Source: Acanthaster planci (lineage: Eukaryota > Echinodermata > Asteroidea > Valvatida > Acanthasteridae). From it: 60,079 nt of DNA. The notes under the pieces are model-generated. The model was not told the DNA's origin. It saw only the letters and a program-made list of their open reading frames with translations, and made no database searches. Position numbers and translations under genes: made by a program. Below are positions 9,282 through 19,797 of the stretch, one piece after another. The stretch covers positions 600,813 through 660,891 of the forward strand of contig NW_019091489.1 of assembly GCF_001949145.1 (NCBI RefSeq). Direction: 5' to 3'. Positions within the stretch are counted from its first letter, which is position 1, and each line of letters starts with the position of its first letter.

Positions 9282-9413
9282 TGTTTGTGGAAAGTCCCCC
9301 GCGGGTGAAAGCGGCACAGGAGGGTTGAGTTGATGAAGCGTGGAAACGGGGTGGTTGGTCTTGAACTCGTGCAAACAGGGTGGTTGGTCCCTAACTCTCT
9401 TTTACCTACTACT
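9282..9413 (-). repeat. Right terminal inverted repeat, 132 bp
   Basis: Exact reverse complement of 726-857, followed by TCTGG (9414-9418). Just inside it, 9246-9281 holds a degenerate second copy of the GTTTGTGGAAA..TCCCC block of the TIR, so the right end carries a short subterminal tandem repeat that the left end lacks. Confidence 0.95.
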
Positions 9414-9418
9414 TCTGG

Positions 9419-10590
9419 GGGGTAGGCTGGGCCTATATGGAACTCTTCCTGCTTAAATAATAATATTTAAGAAAGCCTAGGCTGCTACTAGCCTGCGATG
9501 ACCCAACCTTCCCGACACAGTGACCCAGAGTTGCAAATTTGCAACATATTTGCTTTTCCGGAGAGTAATTTACAATGCTTAGGTGGTCCATACAGATTAA
9601 AGGTCCATGTGCACTAGGGACTTTATGGCGCTACACCTTTATCATGTAGGCCTACATGCGGAAAACTCACAGAACCGATGTTTTCAATGATATAAGGCTA
9701 GGCTGCTAAAGTTGAGTATATCATAGGCATAGTGTATCGTAGAGAGTAAATTACCAATTAGCAGTCAGAAAATTAATTGGAGTTGTAATTGTAATTGTAC
9801 AAATATTTGTACAAAGGTAAAGGACACATGTGATTTAAGGTCAAGGTGTTTTTCAAACTACATGTAAGTAGACCGAGGCATGAATATAACAGCGTGTTAT
9901 AGCAAAATTCACCTCCTTGTGCACAAAAAATATACAGTTTCTGGCACCAAAGTTTCTGGCACCAAACTTTGCATCCAAACATTCTCACAATAATACAATG
10001 AAAAACCCACAGTACACGGGTACATACATTTTATGAATACAAGCAGAGTAAAAGCCAACGTGGTTGCCCCCGTGAGATTAGGAATGACAATTTACTCATA
10101 ATTCTGGGTACCGATTCAATGTTGTTTACATCTAAAACCAGGCATAGTTAGCAAATTATAAAGGAAACTCACTGGGAATTATCATGGATATGCACCTCCA
10201 GTAAAACTGCTAATAATTCCCTCAATAATGGGGGAATAAGCAACTGGCTTAGACTGAAAAACCATCTTTCAGGATCTACAACGCAGCAACATAAGGAAAA
10301 TTACCAGATTTCAACTGGAAGCACGTTCAGCAAGTATGATCTTTTGGAAAAGCAAAACCTTCTGGTCATTCACACAAAAAAGTTTCAGAGGGAGTTGTTG
10401 GAGTATCTGACCTGAAAAGTGGAGAAAACATCATCGAATTGAAAACAGCCACATTGAGCAAGCTGAAGCGCATGGCAGAAATTCACCCACAATGCTCAGC
10501 GCGTCGTTATCTGTGACTTCGGGTGGCCATCAGCCCTTCCCAGCGCAGGCCTATTCGGGCGTTGGAAAAAGAGCGATGAATTCCCCATGC
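9419..10590. other. Region right of the Polinton-like element
   Basis: No gene is recognised. It holds small tandem repeats (TTGTAA units near 9783-9800 and a doubled GTTTCTGGCACCAAA near 9938-9967). A minus-like coding texture at 10370-10500 (plus strand, Lys/Ser-rich) lacks family motifs. Confidence 0.4.
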
Positions 10591-10593
10591 AAC

Positions 10594-10715
10594 TATCGTG
10601 TACTATTTACGACAAACATTTCTCTCTATATATATCTTGCCTCCTTGCAGGCGATGCAACAAGACAACGCGACGGCACGACAACTCCCTTGCGTAGTGCT
10701 GTCGGGTCAACGGAT
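10594..10715 (+). repeat. Terminus of the CGACG-rich TA-inserted repeat family
   Basis: Starts TATCGTGTACTATTTACGAC, then a CT-rich stretch, GCCTCCTTGCAGGCGATGCA and the GACGGCACGACAACTCCCTTGCG block. The same order occurs at 15031, 16471 and, inverted, at 17225-17339. No matching right end is visible here. Confidence 0.6.
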
Positions 10716-10719
10716 TTTT

Positions 10720-12850
10720 TGGACCTAATATGTTTTTAAGATTCTATTAAATTTTTTCAGACGTACCATTTTTTAAGATTGGAATGAAATTTTTCAGACC
10801 CAACATATTTTCGAAATCCGAATGAAATTTGACGGACCTATTGTTTTCCAGATTCAAATGCATTTTCCCCGACAATAAACAGCCGAGGGTTTCGAGTTCA
10901 GTACCCATATTTCATCCGAATTCAGAAAGCATCTGACTTTAAAAAGCATCCGAATATTGAAAAAGCATTCGAATTTCGAAAGCATCCGACTTTAAAAAGC
11001 ATCCTTATATTGAAAAAGCATCTGAATTGAGAAAGCACCAGAATTGAGACAGCTTCCGATCTTTTTGACGGTGTTCGGCCCGATGGTACCCGAAGTTCCG
11101 AATCTTTTTCGACGATTCGGCTGTGTTCGGTATGCGCATGCGCATGCTATAAGCACTAAATTTCATACGACGTCCCTGCATGTATGTTTGGTCCCCATAT
11201 ATGCACCTATTTAGTTGTGTATTTGCACATGCGCAACAGTGACATAATGGTCGTCAGCCTGAAAAATTATTCTACCAGACCGTGTGGGGGATTGTATTGT
11301 CACAAAGGTTTCCCTTGAAGACCTCGTGTGTGAATAAATTGCCAAAAGTCTATCAAATGGTGATATGTAATAGCATCTAGTGCAGAAAAATTGTGGAAAA
11401 TTGTGGAAAATGTCAATGTTTTCAACAAAGTATAATGATGAAAAATTATTGTATTTTTACACAGCTTTGTGTCCAATCTGCACTCTTTTGTCGAATTCCT
11501 CTCAGATCACTGGTGATACTGTCTGGAAGACTGATATTTGTTTTGTATCTATCAGTAAATTTTTTGTCAAGATCAAGAGCCATTTGTTTGAAATGTATTT
11601 CGTTTTTCATGCGGATTCAAATTTCCACACGAGTTTGTCAGCGGTCAAAAGTGAGATGTCCTAATTTTAGGCATGGTGTATGCACGTACCTACGCAGATC
11701 TGGATACGAGTGCGTTTGTTAACGAGTTGGCCTACTGCATTGCACGAATGCGTACAATCACGTCAAATTGCCCGATTATCAGGCACAAACAAAAACTTCC
11801 CGTTATCATCTGTACGGGTATCCTTCTTGCATGATACTTGCCCATTAGAGCGTGCATGATATTCCTCATTATTCACAAGTAGAGAATTGTAAATTGTCTG
11901 GGAAAACTTGGCAAAACTGAAAAAATCCCCTCTAAAAATGTTGGCTTTACTTCCAAATTCTTACTTTGGAGGTACGTAAGAAAGACGGGCAAAAATTTGA
12001 CAAGAAAAGGATTTTTATCGTGTGCAAGTTATCAAAAGGGGCTTTGAGTGTTGAAATACTAATTAGTGTGAAAATAGGGGGCAACTAACTTTTTCTGAGC
12101 TTGATGTTGATCGATTACTGTGGGGTCCACCTATCCGAGTCAAGGGCCATTTTACAGGCTTCTGGCTACAGGGGATTTAGTACGCATGCGCACAAACTAA
12201 GTGAGCGTGCCTGGGGTGCGCTGCGGCTCGCACTCACGGTCGTCCAGACCAGCAAAACATCCGTGCCGTCAATGTATGTATGTAGTCGCTTGACTTAATT
12301 CGAAATTTGGGGCTTATAGCACTGACTTCCCGCCTGATTAAGGGAGCAGGAATTATTCTGTAGTTTGACTGCGCACGCGCATACCGAACACAGTCGAAAG
12401 GTCGAAAAAGATTCAGAACTTCGGGTACGATCGGGCCGAACACCGTCAAAAAGATCGGATGATTTCTCAATTCGGATGCTTTCTCAATTTGGATGCATTT
12501 TTAGTCGGATGCTCTCAAAATTCGGAGTCTTTCTGAATTCGGATGAAATGCGGGTGCAGAACTCGATACCTCCGGCTGTTTATTGTCGGGAAAATGCATT
12601 CGAATCTGGAAAACGTTAGGTCTGTCAAATTTCATTCGGATTTCGAAAACATGTTAGGTCTGAAAAAATTTACTCAATTCTTGAAAACATAATGTCCAAA
12701 AAAATTTATTCTTATCTTAAAAACATGTCAGGTCTACGAAATTGTATTCGAATTTTAAAAACATGTTGGGTCAAAAAATTCATTCGAATCTTAAAAACAT
12801 GTTAGGTCTGTAAAATTTCATCCAAAAAAGATATATTAGGTTTTGGAAAA
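10720..12850. mobile_element. Fold-back element with long, internally repetitive inverted arms
   Basis: The left arm (about 10720-11145) and right arm (about 12370-12850) are inverted copies. Examples are GACGGTGTTCGGCCCGATGG at 11067 against its inverse near 12427, and CGGTATGCGCATGCGC at 11128 against GCGCATACCG at 12377. Within each arm a roughly 20-28 bp unit (AAAGCATCCGAATTGA-like, and AAAACATGTTAGGTCTG-like nearer the outer end) repeats several times. The 1.2-kb spacer has no recognised gene. This matches fold-back/MITE architecture. Confidence 0.65.
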
Positions 12851-13060
12851 TGATTTCAAAAATTCAAAGTACGGTCTGCTTTAAAATCATTACAATAAAA
12901 AAAATCTAAAAAGCTTTACTTTCTCGGAAAATATGTTCCTATCTTTTTGATTCTAATTCTGCACAACGCGTGCAAGAACCAGCTTGTAACCATCTGTCTT
13001 TCTTTTCGCCAATTGGGGGTGCACTTCAGCTCAGGGTGGAAAATTTAAATATCCTACTAT

Positions 13061-13378
13061 GGGTGCGTTCGATTAGCTTCCCTGAGTACACCAGTGTTAC
13101 ACCCAAGGGAAGCTTCGAAATGAGGGTAATCGAACGCTGCAGTGTACTCGTCAAGACATTCTTTGGAAAAAGGTCAACTCCCCGCCACGTACCATCATGT
13201 ACGTCCATGCACGAACAGTCCATGCGTGACGTCATTACACTCGGGCAGCCTCCAGAGACCCGCTCGCCAGCCGAGGTAGTAGTGCCTGACACCAGGGCAG
13301 GCACAAGGATCACGTGATGGCTAAACGAACGCTTTCGTGTAAGTTTGACTTACACGTGTAAGCTAATCGAACGCACCC
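13061..13378 (+). mobile_element. Harbinger-like MITE, 318 bp, copy 1
   Basis: Inverted ends GGGTGCGTTCGATTAGCTT and AAGCTAATCGAACGCACCC, flanked by the 3-bp direct repeat TAT. A second, oppositely oriented copy is at 43552-43868. The 3-bp duplication and GGG...TTCGA ends fit PIF/Harbinger non-autonomous elements. The open frames in it are shared only because the copies share ancestry. Confidence 0.75.
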
Positions 13379-13880
13379 TATTTGAGATATTCAAATTAAG
13401 ACTTTCCTCAGCGTGTTTACTATGGACGCGTGTGACGGGCAAGAGAATACGTTGGCGCAGCTTTTGAAATACGCACGCGACTGAATTTACGTTCATGTAT
13501 ATTCATCTTGAATGGGAAATGAGCATCATTTTCGTATTCTACACTTAAGACGGGTTTTGTGAAATTGGGTGCTGGGCTAGTGAAGGAACGCGCACTCAGC
13601 CCATGGAGTAGGGTTTCCATATGGTCGTTTGTAACGCAGACGGTCTGCAAGACGCCAAGACGCAGACAGTCGCGGAGGAAACGCTGTGCAACGTCATTCC
13701 ACCAAAAATTTAAATGGTCAGCTATTTTGTTAACGATTGGGGCTGCATATGCTAGCAATAAGGAGAAATGGACAAAATGAATGATACGAAGCGCTAGCGA
13801 GAGAAAAATCGTTGTAAGCCTGTCATGCCAGCGTGTGTGCTTGGTCAAGGCGTTCCTCATTCGCACCTAGTGCGTACGTG
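13379..13880. other. Stretch without a recognised gene
   Basis: Short overlapping frames on both strands, none with family motifs or matched splice sites. Confidence 0.35.
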
Positions 13881-13882
13881 TA

Positions 13883-15030
13883 CATACCTGCATACATTGC
13901 AAAATCAAGACGAAGAACGACCTCACGCGGCCTAAGATATGTGCAAATCAGCTGAACCAGGACGAACGCCTCAGTTGGTGCAGCCGTCCCAGAAAGCTTA
14001 TGTTTTTCTTTACTTTTTTCGCTAGATTTCTAGCGCACGACCTCGTATGCAAATAGAATGCATGAATAGATGCAGGCGCGCGATGACTGCATAGTGACCA
14101 ATCTCAGTTAAGTATACACATGCATGATGCATCAACGTGAGCTGGCGTGCATGATAACCATGTAACGAGACGACTGTAGCACAACGAGTTGTCTTGTTGC
14201 TTGAATTCTGCTGCAGATAAATTAATGTTGGGTTATTTTCGTGCCGAGCAGCTGTAAGGCTTCAGTAAAATACTTTCTGTAGGGTCGCGACGCTTTCGTG
14301 AATTTGCCAACCGGCTGTGCCTACGGAATATCTGTTATTTCTGTTCGCAGCTCCTCGGATCAGATACAAAGCCCATAGCGTTAGTCATTTCTCCTCCGAC
14401 GGCTTTGATACAGGATCAAGCCGACTCGTTGGCTGCTAAGGGCATTGTAGCTGCTTGTTTGGCACAAGACGTCCATCTACATGTACTCTGCAGTACCGTG
14501 AAGCACACCAGTAGGCTCGATGCCGTTACGGACAACTCCATGTGAAACAGCTAAGTTGTGATAATTGGCATTTAATTTGTCCTTACAAAACTGCAGGTCA
14601 TCAGCAAAGTCTGTATTGCAACCGATGAAGCCAGATAGCGTTTGTCAACTAATTTAAATTGTTGGGGAAAAATCAATCACCATCAGTAAAACAAAGCAAA
14701 GCCAAGGCGAACTCAATCTCCAATTACTCTGGTCAGATGGCAAAATAAATATAACAAAAATAATAAAAATAAATAATAAAATGTGTGCGTTCAGTTAACC
14801 TTTCACTGCACGACCGACTTTTAATCATGCATTTACTATGTAGCAATGAACCAATCCAAAAACTTATTTAAAACATCGGCTCTTGTCACTAGCATAGTGA
14901 GCACCGCCCAATACAGTTCCCGCGGCTAGTTGCACCAAGACGTTCGTCCTGGTTCAGCTGATTTGCATATTTCTTTAACAGGCCGCCTGAGGTCGCTCTT
15001 TGCTTTGATTTTGCAATGTATGCAGGTATG
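13883..15030. mobile_element. TA-flanked inverted-repeat transposon carrying a RecQ-like helicase fragment
   Basis: The ends CATACCTGCATACATTGC (13883) and GCAATGTATGCAGGTATG (to 15030) are inverted. Similarity extends about 95 bp inward, to the AATCAGCTGAACCAGGACGA near 13946 and its inverse near 14945. TA lies on both sides (13881-13882, 15031-15032). The interior contains the helicase-like piece at 14351-14470 but no transposase that I can see. Confidence 0.65.
14351..14470 (+). pseudogene. RecQ-type DNA helicase fragment (motif Ia region)
   Basis: Directly after a good splice acceptor (TTCTGTTCGCAG) an open frame reads into ALVISPPTALIQDQADSL followed by AAKGIVAACLAQD. RecQ helicases have V-x-S-P-L-x-x-L-x-x-D-Q-V at this place, so the match is specific, with Pro in place of the usual Leu and Ala in place of Val. 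The frame stays open to a TGA near 14542, but similarity seems lost after about 14470. It lies inside a TA-flanked transposon, so it is either a captured exon or part of a larger helicase-bearing element. Confidence 0.55.
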
Positions 15031-15390
15031 TATGGTGTATCATTTACTCACACGTTTCTGTCTCGCTTGCTAGCTCTCTATAGCCTCCTTCCAGGCGACG
15101 CAACTACACGACGCGACGGCACGACGGCTCCCTTGCGTAGTGCAGTTGGGTCGTACCGTCGCCTTTTTGCAATTACATTTGTACATCGTCGCACGTCGCG
15201 TCGTGCCGTCTTACGTCCTTTCCTTGTGGCATTTTTCTGCCTAAACGTCGCCCCTTCCGTTGTCCGTCGCGTCGTGCCGTCGTGCATCGCGCCGCCTATT
15301 ATGTCGCGTCTCGTGCTGTCGCCCTTTGCTTCATGATGTTTATAGAGGGCGCATTTACTGTTTTTTTTTCATTTCCGTCCACCGTTCTTG
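15031..15390 (+). repeat. CGACG-rich repeat, copy opposite to 18680-19010
   Basis: Starts TATGGTGTATCATTTAC, then the GCCTCCTTCCAGGCGACGCA block and arrays of GTCGCGTCGTGCCGTC. From about 15180 to 15390 it is the inverse of 18680-18930, including AAAGGGCGACAGCAC near 18733 against its inverse near 15320. Confidence 0.65.
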
Positions 15391-16470
15391 CAAAGTACAT
15401 GCTATTCGCTCTTTGATGTTGACTTTTTCTTGTTTTTATGACATCCATTCATTGTTTCGGATTAATTTCTGTTATATTTTATTTAAAAAAATGAAAACAT
15501 ACCCCCCAAAAAAATTTGCATATGTAGGATCTGCTCTCTCATAATATAAAGTAAAGCCCAGAATTCGTCACTCTTTATTACCCAGCCAATTATTTCTTTT
15601 CAATACCGTCGATAAAGTTCCCATCTGTGGTAGATTTGTAACCTTATCCGCTCTGAGCGGCACAAAAGTGGGCCATTTTTTTTGGTACTCACTGCATAGG
15701 CGCGCCATGAGGAGCGCAAGTATATGTGCGTTTGACGCGGAGCACACTGTAGTACGCACAACGAATTTACTCCGGCATGGGGGGGGGTGGACAGAAGGGT
15801 ATTGTGCGACAAGCATTCTCATTCAGTATTGTGCAGCAATAGCGTACACATCCTTTGTTTCTTAGCTGTATAAAGATGGACCACGATCCACGAACAGCTG
15901 GCAATAATTTATTAATTCCAACTTTGATTCGGAGTTTTTAAATCCGTATGACATATTTTTTATATGGGACTTTCACTTGTACAAGAAAAATAAATTTTTG
16001 AGATGTAAATTGTCTTCGGGAAAGATATTTTGTTTACCTGCAATTCCTTTCTGACCGTGCTGTGCCAACCTGTCGACGCGTTTTCCGCATATGCATTTGT
16101 GTGCGCAGCCGGCTGTGCGTGCTGCATCTCCACGCACTGTGAACTTTGAACGTGAGGAATTTTTGACTGTACGTGTAACCAAAAGCAATGGGCAAAATTT
16201 GAATGGGACACCACACTCCTTTTGTATAACGAAAAAGGGCATATTGGAGGGAAGGGTTTCCTTTAAACAACTACAGTCTGAAGGTGAGGCCTTCGTTAAA
16301 TCGTTATGAACGGAATTTATGGGTGTTAATTTGAGGACATCACAGCGCAGCGTGTGCATATTATAAACGTGTTCGGATGCAGGGCTCAAATAGCTGGGTC
16401 AAGAATTGAAATGAGAATCCTTTTCTAGAATCTCCATAGAACAAACGGCTGGTGTACATATTGAAAATTA
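15391..16470. other. Repeat-rich stretch without a gene
   Basis: 15640-15785 (CCGCTCTGAGCGGCACAAAAG ... TTTACTCCGGCATGG) recurs at 39495-39625 and inverted near 43010-43355. The remainder has short frames only. Confidence 0.45.
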
Positions 16471-17339
16471 TGGTGAACTATTTACGACGAACATATTTCT
16501 CTCTCTAACCTCCCTCCAGGCGACACAACTACACGACGCGACGGCACGACGGCTCCCTTGCGTCGTGCCGTCAGGTCGTAACGTTGCCTTCTTGCCATTA
16601 CTGCATGCTTCCAGTATATGGTATCATCGCTCTTTGTACGCTGCCGCCATGGGCATGCAGACCTTTTGAACTGACAGCTTTTAAAATATTGTCCAATCGC
16701 AGCATCATGCCCAGACTTACTTAGCAACATACACGGGAAAAGCTGCCAGATCGAGGCTCTGCATGCCTATGGTAGCGTACAAAGAGCGAATAGGTAGCAG
16801 GTCTTGTTTCTGTTATTGTTCCTTTTCATGGTTACTTTCTATCTTTGTGTTTTCATAAAGAGTGAGTTGTTGAAGAAAATGTTTGTTTTTTTTTTATAAA
16901 ATGTAATTAGAAAGAGCGTCACGACCAACTATCAGCCTTGTCTCCAGGAAATAAATAACTTGGACCACCATAAACGTTGTTTTATCTTTTCCTGCTCTAA
17001 TTTTGATCTACCTAATAATTATGTAATAGAATTGATTTTGTTCCCCTACTTTTTGAAATCCTATCTCCCCCAGAAATAGGTCATACAATTTGTGTGGGTT
17101 GCTTGGCAGTGCGTGTGGGCAGTTGGTAGCAGAACTTGCAACCAGCCACAAGAGTCCTTGAGAAGGCGGTGATAACTTCCCCAGCCAGTGACCTTCCACT
17201 TAATTACAAAAGTAATGGCAAGATGTTGACGGTGACCCGACGGCACGACGCAACGAATCATCGTGCCGTCGCGTCGTGTAGTTGCGTCGCCTTGAGGGAG
17301 GCTAGAGAGAGAGAAATGTGTGTCGTAAATAGTACACCA
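16471..17339. mobile_element. TA-flanked CGACG-rich inverted-repeat element, 869 bp
   Basis: The ends TGGTGAACTATTTACGACGA and the inverse of TGGTGTACTATTTACGACAC (ending 17339) match through the CT-rich block and ACTACACGACGCGACGGCAC. TA flanks both sides (16469-16470, 17340-17341). TA target sites point to the Tc1/mariner group, but there is no transposase, so it is non-autonomous. Confidence 0.75.
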
Positions 17340-17534
17340 TACGTGTGTGTATAAATGGAACGGAATTGATTAATGCAGAGGCTGGTCCAGGCCACCCATT
17401 GTCCAGCAAAGTATACATGTGTAGCTCAATAGGCTAACTCTGGTGATGTCTTTGCCAAGAGCAGGACAGGGACGAATTTGCAAGAATGGCAAGCCCAATG
17501 GAAGGAGAAATCACAGAGAGACAACAGAACAGTC

Positions 17535-18175
17535 TCTGTTCAGTCCAGTAGCCAAGTGAAGTGACAGGTCACTGGCTAGGGAAGTTATCAGCTCGACTCC
17601 TGTGGTTGGTTCAAGTTCTGCTACCAACTGCCTACACGCGCTGCCAAGCAACCCACACATTTTTGAGAAATTGTATGACCAAATTCTGGGGGAGTTAGGA
17701 TTTCAAATCATGGGGACACAAAATCCATTCTATTACATAATTATTAGAAAGATCAAAATTAGAGCAGGAAAAGCTAAGATAAAGTTGTGGCTGATGTTAT
17801 TTATTTCCTGGAGACAAGGCTGATAGTTGGTCGTGACGCTCTTTCTAATGACATTTTGATTAAAAAACTTTTCTTCAACACTCCCTCTTAATGAAAACAC
17901 AAACTTAGAAAGCATGCATGAAAAAAAACCAACAAAAACAAGATCTGTTTTATACCTATTCGCTCTTTGTACGCTGCCGCCATAGGCATGCAGAGCCTCG
18001 ATCTGGCAGCTTTATTTTGCTTAGTAATTTTGGGCATGCTGCGTTTACGTTAGTTCCTCAACCATCTATACGATACGATTGCACAATATTTCAAAAGCTG
18101 TCAGTTCGAGGCTCCGCATGCCCATGGCGGCAGCGTACAAAGAGCGATGATACCATATACTGGGTGCATGCAGTC
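17535..18175 (-). repeat. Inverted partial copy of the interior of the 16471-17339 element
   Basis: 17535-18175 is the inverse of about 16590-17215. Shared blocks include TCGCTCTTTGTACGCTGCCG and the TTATTTCCTGGAGACAAGGC stretch. It lacks the CGACG-rich ends. The two together form a large hairpin-capable structure. Confidence 0.7.
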
Positions 18176-18679
18176 CACTATTCAAGTGAGTCATTAGCAT
18201 TAAAAGTAGCGGCTTAGAAATTTTCTGAAAAAGGGAGATTGTTTGCCCCCCCCCAAACGGTGAGATTGTGTAAATCGTTGCCAGGATCAACTGCCTGGGT
18301 CTTTCAGCTATCTTATGAGAGCAGAATGGCTAAAAACTACAACTGAAAAATGGTCCTAAGTGCCCAAGAAGGTTGAGGGTTGCCACTTGAAAAACGGCTG
18401 CATTCGGACTTCGGAAAAATCGCTTTCGGGGTTATTTTTTTAATGGGAATAATTAAAAATATAATTGGTGATTTTGTTCTGTGGGAATAATTAAAAATAT
18501 AATTTGGTTAACCAACAAAAAATTGAAAAGAAATCGAAAGATAAGGGACCAGACAATAAATTTATTTGTGTTTCAGCAATCTCAAGGATGTTGGTATGCA
18601 TGTCATTGGGCCCTGAACAGTGTCGATTTTACACTGGGTTTTGAATTAGTGGACTGTACCCTACTATGCAAGCACGGGG

Positions 18680-19010
18680 GGCAGAAATGAAAGAAAACAG
18701 TAAAGGCTCCCTCTATACACGCCAAGAAGCAAAGGGCGACAGCACACGACGCGTCGTGCGTCGCGTCGTGCGTGGCGTCGTGCTTCAGGCGACGTAATAG
18801 GCGACACGATGCACGACACGACGTACGACGCGACGGGCGACGGACGGGGCGACGTTTAGCCGGAAAAATCCAACACGGAAAGGACCTACGACAACACGAC
18901 GCGACGGCCGGCGGCACGACGCGAGGCACGACGCGACTCGTCGTGTGTGTACCAACGTAATGGCGAGAAGGTGACGGTGCGACCCAACGGCACGACGCAA
19001 AGGAGCCGTT
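18680..19010 (-). repeat. CGACG-rich repeat, inverse of 15031-15390
   Basis: Arrays of ACGACGCGACGG and variants, preceded by CAGTAAAGGCTCCCTCTATA. It is not coding, although the low stop content gives long shadow frames. Confidence 0.6.
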
Positions 19011-19144
19011 GGGCCGCTCAAGCTCACGCAAGCAATATTTTCAGGAGCGACAAAATATTCATCGGCCCTTTCCTCCAAATCCTAACGTTATGACGGTACA
19101 AAAAGTGTTCCGTGGGGGTGATACGTCAGTCCAGGGCACGGTAG

Positions 19145-19360
19145 CTAATATTTGTATAGATAACTGATGAGTTAAACCTGAGTTAGTTAATGTTTGTAGG
19201 GATAACTGATGAGTTAAACCTTAGGTAGGTGATGTTTGTAGGGATAACTGAGTTATCAAACCTGAGGTTGGTAATGTTTGTAGGGATAACTGATGAGTTA
19301 TCAAACCTGAGGTTGTTAATGTTTGCAGGGATAACGGATGAGTTAAACCTTAGGGGTTTT
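19145..19360 (+). repeat. Minisatellite, about 43-bp unit, five copies
   Basis: Unit close to GTTTGTAGGGATAACTGATG followed by AGTTAAACCTGAGGTTGGTAAT. Copies vary by small deletions (TGATG missing in one) and substitutions. Confidence 0.8.
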
Positions 19361-19797
19361 GGTGGCGAATGGGTTAGGATTTACCGTAGAAATCGTTCTG
19401 ACCGCATTTTTCTTCCACACCCCAGCGGGCAGCAATAGGAAAGACGTGCAAAAGAGACGGACAAATCCACAAAACCAAACAAACTTGCGGAATTTTTATA
19501 TGTAACATTTCAGCAACGAAGACCGCCTTCCTCGGTCACTTCGGCGTGGCTAAACTGGTTGAAGTGTTTAAGCGCAAAATTTAATTATAAAACATCGGCT
19601 CGGCGTTTTAAGCGTGAGAATAAAACATTTCGTTGTAAAGTATGCTTTACTGCTTTGTAAAAGAAAGAATTAAATAACCTTAATCATGTTGAATACAACA
19701 ATATTAAACATATTTAAGGGGTAGGATTAGGTTAAACAAAATGCTGTAATTTCCGGAACGTCCCTAAAAATTCCCAATTTACCTGTTTCTGTCTCAG
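19361..19797 (+). other. Intron or upstream sequence of the guanylate cyclase gene
   Basis: No exon is recognised. It ends in a pyrimidine-rich tract and the CAG acceptor at 19795-19797. Upstream exons for the extracellular part of the cyclase were not found between here and 9.4 kb, so they are further away, unrecognised or outside the window. Confidence 0.4.

Larger units (their letters stand above)
726..9413. mobile_element. Polinton/Maverick-like virus-derived transposon, complete ends, decayed genes
   Basis: The two ends are inverted repeats of 132 bp (726-857 and 9282-9413) that I compared base by base and found identical. They start with AGTAGTAGG and end with CCTACTACT, and a 5-bp direct repeat TCTGG lies immediately outside (721-725 and 9414-9418). 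Inside, genes form a rightward block (about 1000-3900) and a leftward block (about 4000-9131) that converge near 3940. Contents include a packaging-type ATPase and a TFIIB-like protein, which fits Polinton-like viruses. AG...CT ends and 5-6 bp target duplications are known for Polintons. At 8.7 kb it is short for the group, and no family B DNA polymerase or retroviral-type integrase is visible, so it is probably internally deleted and moved in trans. Most genes carry stops and frameshifts. Confidence 0.8.

Noticed and set aside
13026-13313. A minus-strand frame whose peptide is largely repeated by a plus-strand frame at 43617-43814, looking like a conserved protein
   Set aside because: Both frames lie inside the two copies of one MITE. 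Similarity is due to shared repeat ancestry, not protein conservation.
15078-15287. CRISPR-like or satellite array
   Set aside because: Repeats have no constant unit and spacer length, and the DNA is animal. It is a transposon arm.
18603-19078. Long Arg-rich frames on both strands
   Set aside because: Produced by CGACG-type repeats that lack stop codons. There is no other coding sign.
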